A stretch of 18,631 nucleotides of DNA from FW021-bin31 sp964422465 (GTDB lineage: Bacteria; Bacteroidota; Bacteroidia; Chitinophagales; Chitinophagaceae): positions 1 to 18,631 of the forward strand of contig CAYRBD010000064.1 of the NCBI GenBank assembly GCA_964422465.1. The letters are read 5' to 3'. Below the pieces are notes generated by a model that searched no databases, was not told where the DNA came from, and was given only the letters and a program-made list of their open reading frames with translations. The position numbers and the translations under genes were made by a program. This document shows positions 8,326 through 15,141 of this stretch, one piece after another; positions within the stretch are counted from its first letter, which is position 1, and each line of letters opens with the position of its first letter.

Positions 8326-9084
8326 ATGAGAAAAAAAATTGCAGCAGCAAACTGGAAAATGAACTTAACCCTTGAAGAAGGGAAAAAACTGTTACAGGAC
8401 ATACTTAATGCAGGATTGCACTTATCGGAAACCCAGGAAGTTATTTTCTGCCCTCCCCTTCCCTACCTTACTGAAATCAAACAATTAACGCAAAGCCACT
8501 CCCGCTTTTATATAGGTGCTCAAAATGTAGCCAACCAGGCTTCGGGAGCTTATACCGGTGAAACCTCCGCAGCTATGTTGCAATCTATTGGTGTGGATTA
8601 TGTACTTATCGGCCATTCTGAAAGGCGTGCTTATTATGGCGAAACAAATGCCATTTTAAAAGAGAAAACAAGCCTGGCGCTTGCACATGGATTAAAACCC
8701 GTATTTTGTTGTGGCGAGCCACTTGAAGTACGTGAAAAAGAAGAACAAAATACTTTTGTAGCTCAACAGCTGCAAACCAGTCTTTTTGATTTACCAGAGG
8801 CTGACCTCAAGAAAATTGTAATTGCCTATGAACCCATCTGGGCTATCGGTACCGGGCGAACAGCTACGCCGGATCAGGCGCAGGAGATGCATGCTTACAT
8901 CCGCTCCCGGATAGCCAAAAAATATAGTAAGGAGACTGCAGACCAAATCTCTATCCTTTATGGCGGAAGTTGCAAACCAGGAAATGCGGCAGCGCTTTTC
9001 TCCTGTCCGGATGTTGATGGCGCTTTAATAGGAGGGGCATCGCTCAAAGCAGATAGTTTTGTAGCCATCGCCCAATGTTTGTAA
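8326..9084 (+). CDS. tpiA: Triose-phosphate isomerase
   Basis: The 252-residue protein interconverts dihydroxyacetone phosphate and glyceraldehyde 3-phosphate in glycolysis and gluconeogenesis in the cytoplasm. It shows NWKMN with Lys11, the electrophilic His97 in IGHSERR, and the catalytic base Glu169 in YEPIWAIGTG followed by the flexible loop. The phosphate-binding ILYGGS and LIGGASL segments are at the C-terminal end. Length and all key residues are normal. The ATG at 8326 gives the expected MRKKIAAANWKMN start. It is probably transcribed with the GlmU-like gene upstream. No convincing terminator follows. Confidence 0.98.
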   Translation: MRKKIAAANWKMNLTLEEGKKLLQDILNAGLHLSETQEVIFCPPLPYLTEIKQLTQSHSRFYIGAQNVANQASGAYTGETSAAMLQSIGVDYVLIGHSERRAYYGETNAILKEKTSLALAHGLKPVFCCGEPLEVREKEEQNTFVAQQLQTSLFDLPEADLKKIVIAYEPIWAIGTGRTATPDQAQEMHAYIRSRIAKKYSKETADQISILYGGSCKPGNAAALFSCPDVDGALIGGASLKADSFVAIAQCL

Positions 9085-9118
9085 ATTACCATATTGTTGC
9101 AACCTGGGTGGAATTTGA

Positions 9119-9238
9119 AAGTGTGTCAATTACGTCATGGCTGAACTATCTCCAACCCGGGCAAAAGCAGAAACAGTCGACAGACTTGTAGGGCTATCTA
9201 ACAGCGCATTGGACAGAGTCAAGACTTCTAAGCAGTAA
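9119..9238 (+). pseudogene. Possible remnant of a small or truncated gene
   Basis: A 39-codon open frame (first ATG at 9137, TAA 9236-9238) encodes a protein-like stretch containing AELSPTRAKAETVDRLVGLS. The KAETVDRLVGLSNSALDRVK part could be a helix-turn-helix fragment of the kind found in ParB-like or regulatory proteins, but this is a visual impression only. It begins just after the tpiA end and lies before the hairpin element. It may be the broken end of a lost accessory gene or chance coding. Confidence 0.2.
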
Positions 9239-9290
9239 AAAATAATCCCATGATAAAAAATTTAATGAAATTAGGTATTTAAGTCGCGTT

Positions 9291-9431
9291 ATGGGGCTAA
9301 AGCCCCTCGTAACAGCCTCTATAAATACAGTCTGCTAAAGCAGACTGCAATACATAGCAGCTTGATATCCATTGCAGTTGACTTTAGTCAACTGTAAAAA
9401 GGATGGCAGAGGATATGGGCTTTAGCCACAT
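9291..9431. repeat. Composite inverted element of four CTAAAG-centred hairpins (REPIN-like)
   Basis: Two 57-base modules face each other (9291-9347 and, inverted, 9375-9431) around a 27-base spacer. Each has an outer short palindrome around GGCTAAAGCC and an inner 20-base palindrome: CAGTCTGCTAAAGCAGACTG at 9328-9347 and CAGTTGACTTTAGTCAACTG at 9375-9394. Ungapped, the modules agree at 36 of 57 positions. The inner stems differ at three base pairs, and both arms change together so pairing is kept. This is the layout of REPINs, non-autonomous repeats moved by REP-associated tyrosine transposases; no transposase gene is present here. Confidence 0.7.
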
Positions 9432-9458
9432 TTAAGATAACTATCTAATTCTATAAAT

Positions 9459-9950
9459 TTAAAATTTCTTAACTATTAAAATTTCTCTATTCTTAGAACT
9501 ATTACCGTTAACCTCCCATTTTAACGCATTATTATACCAAACCTTCTTGCAAATGATAGATCCATCCTTCTTATAAAATTCGCACTTAACCGTATCAGTA
9601 TCAGCCTTATTAAACTGTATTAAAGTAATCGGAGCCCTACCCTGAGTATTTAAAAATAGTCTTACAATTTTTTTCCCATTTTTGTCTTTAAAGATCATAT
9701 ATCCTTTGGGGTGTTCTAAGTTACCTTTACTAAATAGTTCACTCTTCCCATTAATCAGATAATATATTTTTAAATTATTAAAATCGACAGTCTCCACTTG
9801 GCCGATAAGGTTTTCATTTTGTTCATTTACAAACTGAATATCTACTACTGCATCTATTACCACCGAATTATTCTTTGATTTCTTGCAAGAAACGGCAAAA
9901 AAAATTAATATGCCTATAAAAATCAATGTATTATTTTTGATGAATTTCAT
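9459..9950 (-). CDS. Hypothetical lipoprotein
   Basis: The 163-residue protein has a lipoprotein signal peptide: basic MKFIKNN, a hydrophobic stretch, and the lipobox AVSC with the lipidated cysteine at position 22. The mature part (CKKSKNN...) lacks an acidic stretch after the cysteine, so there is no clear surface-export signal. The rest is a small beta-rich domain with no motif I recognise. The gene is visibly more A+T-rich than its neighbours, is on the opposite strand to tpiA and acyP, and is next to the four-hairpin element, all of which suggest acquired or fast-evolving accessory DNA. ATG at 9950 starts the signal peptide. Function unknown. Confidence 0.75.
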   Translation of the reverse strand: MKFIKNNTLIFIGILIFFAVSCKKSKNNSVVIDAVVDIQFVNEQNENLIGQVETVDFNNLKIYYLINGKSELFSKGNLEHPKGYMIFKDKNGKKIVRLFLNTQGRAPITLIQFNKADTDTVKCEFYKKDGSIICKKVWYNNALKWEVNGNSSKNREILIVKKF

Positions 9951-10061
9951 ATATGGATATTTATACTTAACAGCTTATAAAAAAAATTTAACCTTGTTCT
10001 ATTAGGACAATATGAAATATCGAAACGTTGCATCTGATTAGAAAACAAATTAAAATTAGTG

Positions 10062-10069
10062 CAAAGATA
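10062..10069 (-). promoter_or_regulatory. Candidate -7 element for the lipoprotein gene
   Basis: The minus strand reads TATCTTTG, an exact TAnnTTTG match, about 110 bases before the lipoprotein ATG. The nearest upstream TTG is 25 bases away, longer than the usual 19-21. The implied leader of about 105 bases is A+T-rich without a clear fold. Confidence 0.4.
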
Positions 10070-10089
10070 AATCTTCCCTCTTGTTCTAA

Positions 10090-10191
10090 ATACTCAATAG
10101 CCCCTTTTTTGCAGCCACGAGAGTCGTTCCTAAAGGTAATGATGTTTATCTAACCTGTGAAATACTTTTGGAAGAACCTGAACATAAATAA
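10090..10191 (+). pseudogene. Possible gene remnant (C-terminal fragment)
   Basis: A frame open from 10090 to TAA 10189-10191 encodes the protein-like stretch VVPKGNDVYLTCEILLEEPE with no ATG of its own. It looks like the end of a lost gene. The family is not recognised. Apart from this fragment and the minus-strand promoter candidate, the 361 bases between the lipoprotein and acyP show no clear feature, and no promoter for acyP was found. Confidence 0.2.
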
Positions 10192-10311
10192 AACTTATTC
10201 CTGCAAAAGGTTGGATAAATGTGACTTTTTGCTGAACTTGCATACATTAATTTTTGGATTAAATTAGAGATATTTCGTTATTCGAGTTACCAATTTGAGG
10301 AAATTAGCTGA

Positions 10312-10590
10312 ATGGCTTTTATACATAAAAATATAGCTGTAGCGGGCCGGGTGCAGGGTGTATTTTATCGGGCCTCGGCCCAACAAACTGCCCGGCAACT
10401 TGGCGTAACCGGTTTTGTAAAAAATGAGAAGGACGGCAGTGTATATGCCGAAGCAGAGGGAACCGAAGAAGCGCTAAAGTTATTTATTGACTGGTGCAGA
10501 AAAGGCCCTCCTGCAGCACAGGTTACCACTGTGCAGGTTCATCCCGGAGCCCTCCAAAATTTTGAGGGCTTCCGAATAGAACGGTCGTAA
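10312..10590 (+). CDS. acyP: Acylphosphatase
   Basis: The 92-residue protein hydrolyses acyl phosphates such as 1,3-bisphosphoglycerate or carbamoyl phosphate to carboxylate and phosphate. It has the family signature GRVQGVFYRAS (12-22) with catalytic Arg20, and the second catalytic residue Asn38 in GFVKNEKDGSVYAEAEG. The length is typical. The ATG at 10312 gives the usual short strand before the signature. Its stop lies nine bases from the atpA stop once the false gap is collapsed, so the two genes converge tightly. Confidence 0.95.
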   Translation: MAFIHKNIAVAGRVQGVFYRASAQQTARQLGVTGFVKNEKDGSVYAEAEGTEEALKLFIDWCRKGPPAAQVTTVQVHPGALQNFEGFRIERS

Positions 10591-10638
10591 ATTGAATGAT
10601 TACTCCTGAAACTGCGGAATGATTCCGTTGGCCAGGTC
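10584..10638. repeat. Left copy of a 55-base contig-end overlap
   Basis: These 55 bases (end of acyP, nine intergenic bases and the last 39 bases of atpA on the minus strand) are identical to 10739-10793 on the other side of the N run. The copy holds unique ends of two different genes, so it is an unmerged assembly overlap, not a biological repeat. The truncated atpA end at 10600-10638 is therefore not a second gene. Confidence 0.93.
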
Positions 10639-10738
10639 NNNNNNNNNNNNNNNNNNNNNNNNNNNNNNNNNNNNNNNNNNNNNNNNNNNNNNNNNNNNNN
10701 NNNNNNNNNNNNNNNNNNNNNNNNNNNNNNNNNNNNNN
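10639..10738. other. 100-N scaffold gap of nominal length
   Basis: Exactly 100 N residues, the conventional length for a gap of unknown size. The flanks share 55 identical bases, so the true distance is an overlap and nothing appears to be missing. Confidence 0.95.
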
Positions 10739-10793
10739 GTCGTAAATTGAATGATTACTCCTGAAACTGCGGAATGATTCCGTTGGCCAGGTC
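10739..10793. repeat. Right copy of the 55-base contig-end overlap
   Basis: Identical to 10584-10638. It starts with the last seven bases of acyP, showing that the right contig already reaches into acyP. Confidence 0.93.
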
Positions 10794-12335
10794 CACCATC
10801 TTCTGGACTCCCTCTTCCGGCAGTTTCCCTTTCTTAAAGGCTTCCAGCACCTCCGGCAGTTGAGATTCCATTTCGTTGAGAAAAACGCTCTCAAACTCGC
10901 CTACTTTATTTACGGGCACTTCAGAAATCAGTCCGTTGGTTCCCAGGTAAATAATAGCAACCTGCTTTTCTACCGGAACCGGTGAATACTGTCCCTGGAT
11001 CAGGATTTGCACGTTTCGCGCTCCCTTGTCAAGGATTGCTTTTGTAGCGGCATCCATATCACTGCCAAACTTGGCGAAGGCTTCCATCTCTCGATATTGA
11101 GCCTGATCCAGTTTCAGGGTACCGGCTACTTTTTTCATGGATTTAATCTGCGCACTACCCCCTACGCGACTCACAGAAATTCCGACATTAATAGCCGGAC
11201 GGATACCGGAGTTAAATAAATCAGACTCTAAAAATATCTGTCCGTCTGTAATGGAAATGACATTGGTAGGAATGTAAGCAGATACGTCCCCGGCTTGTGT
11301 TTCAATGATGGGTAAAGCCGTCAGCGAGCCTCCGCCTTTCACTTTTCCTTTGAGCTCCTCGGGAAGATCATTCATTCCGGCGGCAATTTCATCATTGGTA
11401 ATGATTTTTGCGGCACGTTCCAGCAAACGGGAATGCAGATAAAACACATCTCCCGGGTACGCCTCACGTCCCGGAGGGCGGCGAAGCAACAAGGAAACTT
11501 CACGATAAGCCACTGCCTGTTTGGACAAATCATCATACACGATCAGCGCAGGCCGTCCGGTATCGCGAAAATATTCCCCAATAGCCGCTCCGGCAAAAGG
11601 AGCATAAAACTGTAGCGGAGCAGGATCGGAAGCCGAGGCTGATACAATGGTGGTATAAGCCATAGCGCCCCGCTCATCGAGTGTTTTCCTTACCTGGGCC
11701 ACAGTGGAGGCTTTCTGCCCCACGGCAACATAAATACAATAAACCGGTTCTCCGGCTTCATAAAATTCCTTTTGGTTCAGAATGGTGTCGATAGCAATGG
11801 CCGTCTTACCCGTTTGGCGGTCGCCAATTATTAATTCCCGCTGCCCACGGCCAATCGGGATCATGGCATCTATAGATTTAATTCCTGTCTGCAGCGGTTC
11901 TTTCACCGGCTCACGGAATATCACTCCGGGGGCCTTACGCTCAATTGGCATTTCATGCAGTTCCCCCGATAGCGGGCCCTGGCCGTCTATTGGCTCTCCA
12001 AGCGTATTCACTACACGTCCGACCATCCCTTCCCCCACTTTAATGGAGGCAATCTGTCCGGTACGACGAACCGTGGCACCCTCTTTAATTTCGTTATACT
12101 CGCCCATCAAAACGACCCCAACATTATCCTCTTCCAGATTCAGGGCGATAGCCTTAAGACCATTTTCAAATTCTACCAACTCTCCAGATCGGATATTGTT
12201 CAACCCATAAATACGGGCAATACCGTCTCCCACCTGAAGAACAGTACCTACTTCTTCCAGATCAGCAGAGGCATTAAAATTGCTTAATTGTTGACGTAAT
12301 ATCGCAGATATTTCATCAGGTTTTATTTCCGGCAT
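10755..12335 (-). CDS. atpA: F1 ATP synthase subunit alpha
   Basis: The 526-residue protein is the non-catalytic nucleotide-binding subunit of the F1 hexamer, which with beta forms the ATP-making head. It has the Walker A loop GDRQTGKT (171-178), the nucleotide-binding core with LIVYDDLSKQAVAYRE, and the arginine finger Arg390 in ISVSRVGGSAQ, which completes the beta-subunit site. The N-terminal crown region and C-terminal helical domain are complete, ending GIIPQFQE. ATG at 12335 gives the usual MPEIKPDEIS. It is the last gene of the operon, 42 bases after atpH; the gamma subunit gene that often follows alpha is absent, and acyP converges instead. Confidence 0.98.
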   Translation of the reverse strand: MPEIKPDEISAILRQQLSNFNASADLEEVGTVLQVGDGIARIYGLNNIRSGELVEFENGLKAIALNLEEDNVGVVLMGEYNEIKEGATVRRTGQIASIKVGEGMVGRVVNTLGEPIDGQGPLSGELHEMPIERKAPGVIFREPVKEPLQTGIKSIDAMIPIGRGQRELIIGDRQTGKTAIAIDTILNQKEFYEAGEPVYCIYVAVGQKASTVAQVRKTLDERGAMAYTTIVSASASDPAPLQFYAPFAGAAIGEYFRDTGRPALIVYDDLSKQAVAYREVSLLLRRPPGREAYPGDVFYLHSRLLERAAKIITNDEIAAGMNDLPEELKGKVKGGGSLTALPIIETQAGDVSAYIPTNVISITDGQIFLESDLFNSGIRPAINVGISVSRVGGSAQIKSMKKVAGTLKLDQAQYREMEAFAKFGSDMDAATKAILDKGARNVQILIQGQYSPVPVEKQVAIIYLGTNGLISEVPVNKVGEFESVFLNEMESQLPEVLEAFKKGKLPEEGVQKMVDLANGIIPQFQE

Positions 12336-12377
12336 AACTCAGTTTGTTAAGGGGTTTATTTAAAGGTATTCTTTTTT

Positions 12378-12941
12378 TTATTTAATGTTATATATATAAG
12401 CGTTACTCGTAAATTGCTTCTTAATGTCTTGCAAATCACGGGAAATACTGGCATCAAAAATGGTGTTGTTTGTTTCCAGCACAAAACCGCCAATCAGGTC
12501 TTTTTTCACATTCATTACCAACTCTATTTGCTGATCGGGGATTTCACTTTTTATTTTTTCAATAATCTCTGATTTCAATTCTTCTGAGAGTGCAACAGCG
12601 GTTGTCATTTTCACTTGGCGGATATGCTTGATCCTCCGGTATTGACGAATTGCGGCGGCAGCAATCTCCGGAAGGAAACCTTCGCGGCCTTTTTTAATCA
12701 GAAGCACAGAAAATTTATAGGTCAGTTCCGAAACCTTTTTCCCAAAAATGGCTGTAAAAATCTTTTCCTTTTTGTCTGCATGAATAACCGGACTCTTTAA
12801 GAAACTCACCAAATCCTTATTGGTTTTGCAGGAAGCTTTCAGCAGGTTCATATCCCTAAAAACAGCATCCAGTTGTTTTGTTTCTACGGCCAGATCAATA
12901 ACAGACTTCGCATAACGTTCGGCCAAACGGGGATTAGGCAT
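12378..12941 (-). CDS. atpH: F1 ATP synthase subunit delta
   Basis: The 187-residue protein is the delta (OSCP-type) subunit that ties the top of F1 to the peripheral stalk. It starts MPNPRLAERYAKSVIDLA, the conserved first helix of the family, and ends with the C-terminal region containing VMNVKKDLIGGFVLET, also conserved. Length is normal. It lies between atpF (24 bases) and atpA (42 bases) in one transcription unit. Confidence 0.95.
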   Translation of the reverse strand: MPNPRLAERYAKSVIDLAVETKQLDAVFRDMNLLKASCKTNKDLVSFLKSPVIHADKKEKIFTAIFGKKVSELTYKFSVLLIKKGREGFLPEIAAAAIRQYRRIKHIRQVKMTTAVALSEELKSEIIEKIKSEIPDQQIELVMNVKKDLIGGFVLETNNTIFDASISRDLQDIKKQFTSNAYIYNIK

Positions 12942-12965
12942 AGCAGTTCTTCTTTATAATATAAG

Positions 12966-13460
12966 TTAATTTAATTCTATCTCACCTGCCAACTGACGTA
13001 TATAATCCTGGTGAGCAGTTCCCTCACTCAACTGCTTACGGAGTATTTTTTCCGCTACCTCAACGGCTAATTGGCCAACCTGATTTTTAACATCGGTAAG
13101 AGCCGCCATTTTTTGGTTATTTATTGCCACCTGAGCGCCTTCAATAATTTTTTGCGCCTCAGATTTAGCCTGTTCTTTCGCCTCATTTATGATCTGGTCT
13201 TTTGCTTCTTTTGCCTCTTTTAAAATACGGCTACGTTCAATTTTGGCTTCTTTTAGCATCTCTTCATGCTCATACTTCATTTGTGCCATTTCGGCCTTGA
13301 TGCGGTCTGCAGTCTCAATAGAATCCGCAATTCCCTTTTCGCGGTCATCCAGCATCTTGAGAATGGGCTTCCAGGCGAACTTTCGTAAGATGACCAGCGT
13401 TATCAAAAAGATAATGGCCATCCAGAAAATCAAACCAATACCGGGGCTCAGTAAATCCAT
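12966..13460 (-). CDS. atpF: Fo ATP synthase subunit b
   Basis: The 164-residue protein forms the peripheral stalk. One N-terminal membrane helix (about 8-26, LIFWMAIIFLITLVILRKF) is followed by KPILKMLDDRE and then a long charged helix rich in Lys, Glu and Ala from about 40 to 150, the dimeric stalk. Length matches the family. It follows atpE after a 122-base gap that holds a terminator-like hairpin and precedes atpH by 24 bases. Confidence 0.95.
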   Translation of the reverse strand: MDLLSPGIGLIFWMAIIFLITLVILRKFAWKPILKMLDDREKGIADSIETADRIKAEMAQMKYEHEEMLKEAKIERSRILKEAKEAKDQIINEAKEQAKSEAQKIIEGAQVAINNQKMAALTDVKNQVGQLAVEVAEKILRKQLSEGTAHQDYIRQLAGEIELN

Positions 13461-13520
13461 CTTTTATTAGTTGTTTAGTTAATCGTAATCAGTAATCAAT
13501 ATTCAGGGGCACTTCAGTTT

Positions 13521-13565
13521 AAAAAACTTACTGCATTCTCGGCCCTGTGCTCTGAATGCAGTAAG
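13521..13565 (-). terminator. Intra-operon terminator-like hairpin between atpE and atpF
   Basis: On the transcribed strand, CTTACTGCATTC (13565-13554) pairs perfectly over 12 bases with GAATGCAGTAAG (13538-13527), with a 15-base loop, and is followed at once by six T residues (13526-13521). It begins 17 bases after the atpE stop. It has the form of a Rho-independent terminator but atpF, atpH and atpA lie beyond it, with no TAnnTTTG promoter seen in between. Partial termination or protection of the atpE 3' end would favour subunit c. Confidence 0.75.
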
Positions 13566-13582
13566 AAATGTTGCTTTGTTTC

Positions 13583-13834
13583 TTAAACGAACAATGCAAG
13601 AATGGCAACCACAACTGCGAAAAGGGCAACCCCCTCAATAAGGGCGGCCATCACAATCATGTTAGACCGAATTTCTCCGGAAACTTCCGGTTGACGGGCA
13701 ATAGCATTCATGGCATCTTTACCGATCTGGCCGATACCCACACCGGCGCCAATGGCAGCTAATCCGGCACCTACGCCAGCGCCAATTTTACCCAGGCCAC
13801 TTGCAGCAAGAAACAAAATACTCAAAAGTGTCAT
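13583..13834 (-). CDS. atpE: Fo ATP synthase subunit c
   Basis: The 83-residue hairpin protein forms the rotor ring. It has two membrane helices joined by the RQPE loop (47-50), a glycine-rich first helix (GAGVGAGLAAIGAGVGIG) and the ion-binding Glu67 in the second. Aligned without gaps to the Na+-binding Ilyobacter-type c subunit, the ligand Gln is Ile34 and the Ser after the glutamate is Gly68, so the site looks proton-specific. It lies 45 bases after atpB and is followed by the terminator-like hairpin. Confidence 0.96.
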   Translation of the reverse strand: MTLLSILFLAASGLGKIGAGVGAGLAAIGAGVGIGQIGKDAMNAIARQPEVSGEIRSNMIVMAALIEGVALFAVVVAILALFV

Positions 13835-13879
13835 ATTGATTTGTTTTTATGATGATTAAAAAAATCCGAAATTGAAAAT

Positions 13880-15055
13880 TTATACAATAATTTCTTCCTC
13901 CTCCAGCCGATGATGTGGCCCATGCTCAAAAGCCTGCGCGATAAACAGAGCCGACAGGTTTGCAAAAATGAACGCCTGAATCAGCCCTACCAATAATTCC
14001 ACAAAATACATAAATATGGTAAAAGCCACAGAAACCACTGAGAAGCCCCATCCCACAGCAACGATCATCCCACCAAAAATAAAAATCAGAGAGATAATAC
14101 TCAAAATGATCATGTGACCGGCCAGCATGTTGGCAAACAAACGAATCATCAGCGCAAAAGGCTTGGTAAATATCCCCAGAATCTCTACCGGTATCAATAC
14201 CAGTTTAACTAAAAAAGGCATCCCCGGAGGCCAGAATATATGCTGCCAGTAATATTTATTGGTGCTGGCCAGAATATACACAAACGCAAAGGCAGCCAGC
14301 ACACCCGTGAAAGCCAGATTCCCCGCCACGTTGGCAGAACCAGGAATAAGGGCCAACAGCGAGTTAATCCAGATAAAGAAAAAGATGGTCAGTAGAAAAG
14401 GTAAATAACGATCCGCCTTATTGCCAAGGTAGGGACGGGCTACGTCATCCCGAATGAAAAGCACAAACGGCTCAAGCGCATTCTGAAAACCACTGGGGGC
14501 TTTGTTAGGATTTCGAGCGTATTTTCGTGCCATCCCTACAAAAATAAGAATCAACAAGATACCCGAAAGTATGGCCTGCAATACATTGCGAGTCAACGAA
14601 ATATCATAAACCGGGATAAAAAGATTGGGGGAGCCATCCGGGTTTACGGCAATGATAGTCCCCGGGAAATATTTATTCGTAGAAAGATTATATTTAGCAA
14701 TATATTCCGGCGTTAGCAAACGAAACCCCCGATAAGCCACTTCTCCATGATGAAATCTGGAGGACATGAAAATGGAGAATCCCGATTTAGGAACATACAG
14801 AATAACCGGAAGCGCCAGAGAAGCTTCAAAGCCTTTTACAGAAAAGAAGTGCCAGTAATGTGAATCCTTAACGTGTTCCAGAATGACCGCATTGGCATCA
14901 AAACCATCCACTTCATCCGAGGAATCAACAGCTTCCTGATCCTGCGCATTATTTCCCTCTGATTGAGCAAAAGTGAAGGCAGGGAGCAACATGCAAAAAA
15001 TGAGTAAAAAAGCTGTAAAAGTGGCTGTCCAACTGTATTTTAAAGGCTTGGTCAT
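13880..15055 (-). CDS. atpB: Fo ATP synthase subunit a with signal peptide and N-terminal extension
   Basis: From ATG 15055 the protein is 391 residues. A signal peptide (MTKPLKYSW..., hydrophobic core, likely cleavage near FTFA/Q at 30-31) is followed by a soluble extension of about 130 residues, then the membrane helices. Arg305 in FALMIRLFANMLAGH is the essential arginine of the proton path, and later helices end with the acidic/His tail HHRLEEEEIIV. Such an extended subunit a is usual in Bacteroidota. The frame is open to a TTG at 15103, but that codon lies inside the promoter -33 region, upstream of the likely transcript start, so ATG 15055 is preferred. It opens the atpBEFHA operon. Confidence 0.96.
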   Translation of the reverse strand: MTKPLKYSWTATFTAFLLIFCMLLPAFTFAQSEGNNAQDQEAVDSSDEVDGFDANAVILEHVKDSHYWHFFSVKGFEASLALPVILYVPKSGFSIFMSSRFHHGEVAYRGFRLLTPEYIAKYNLSTNKYFPGTIIAVNPDGSPNLFIPVYDISLTRNVLQAILSGILLILIFVGMARKYARNPNKAPSGFQNALEPFVLFIRDDVARPYLGNKADRYLPFLLTIFFFIWINSLLALIPGSANVAGNLAFTGVLAAFAFVYILASTNKYYWQHIFWPPGMPFLVKLVLIPVEILGIFTKPFALMIRLFANMLAGHMIILSIISLIFIFGGMIVAVGWGFSVVSVAFTIFMYFVELLVGLIQAFIFANLSALFIAQAFEHGPHHRLEEEEIIV

Positions 15056-15078
15056 GATTCCGTCTTCGAAATTTGCCG

Positions 15079-15108
15079 CAAAGATAGCTTGATTTTCCTG
15101 CAAAACAA
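15079..15108 (-). promoter_or_regulatory. Promoter of the atpBEFHA operon (TTG-N19-TATCTTTG)
   Basis: On the minus strand TTG at 15108-15106 and TATCTTTG at 15086-15079 are separated by 19 bases, matching the Bacteroidota consensus. Transcription should start near 15073, giving a leader of about 18 bases before the atpB ATG. It lies between the barrel gene stop and atpB, so the operon need not depend on upstream transcription. Confidence 0.72.
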
Positions 15109-15141
15109 TCTTAAAACAGATTTTTTTTATTTGTATAAAGA

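Noticed and set aside
10584..10793. A true direct repeat or att-like site flanking an insertion
   Set aside because: Both copies contain the same acyP-atpA junction and the interval is exactly 100 Ns, so unmerged contig ends explain it better.
10523..10894. An ORF spanning the N gap
   Set aside because: It is produced by translating through the 100 N residues and the duplicated 55 bases; it is an assembly artefact.
11782..12210. A 142-codon plus-strand ORF opposite atpA
   Set aside because: Serine/proline/isoleucine-rich composition fits a shadow of the atpA codons; atpA is certain in the other strand.
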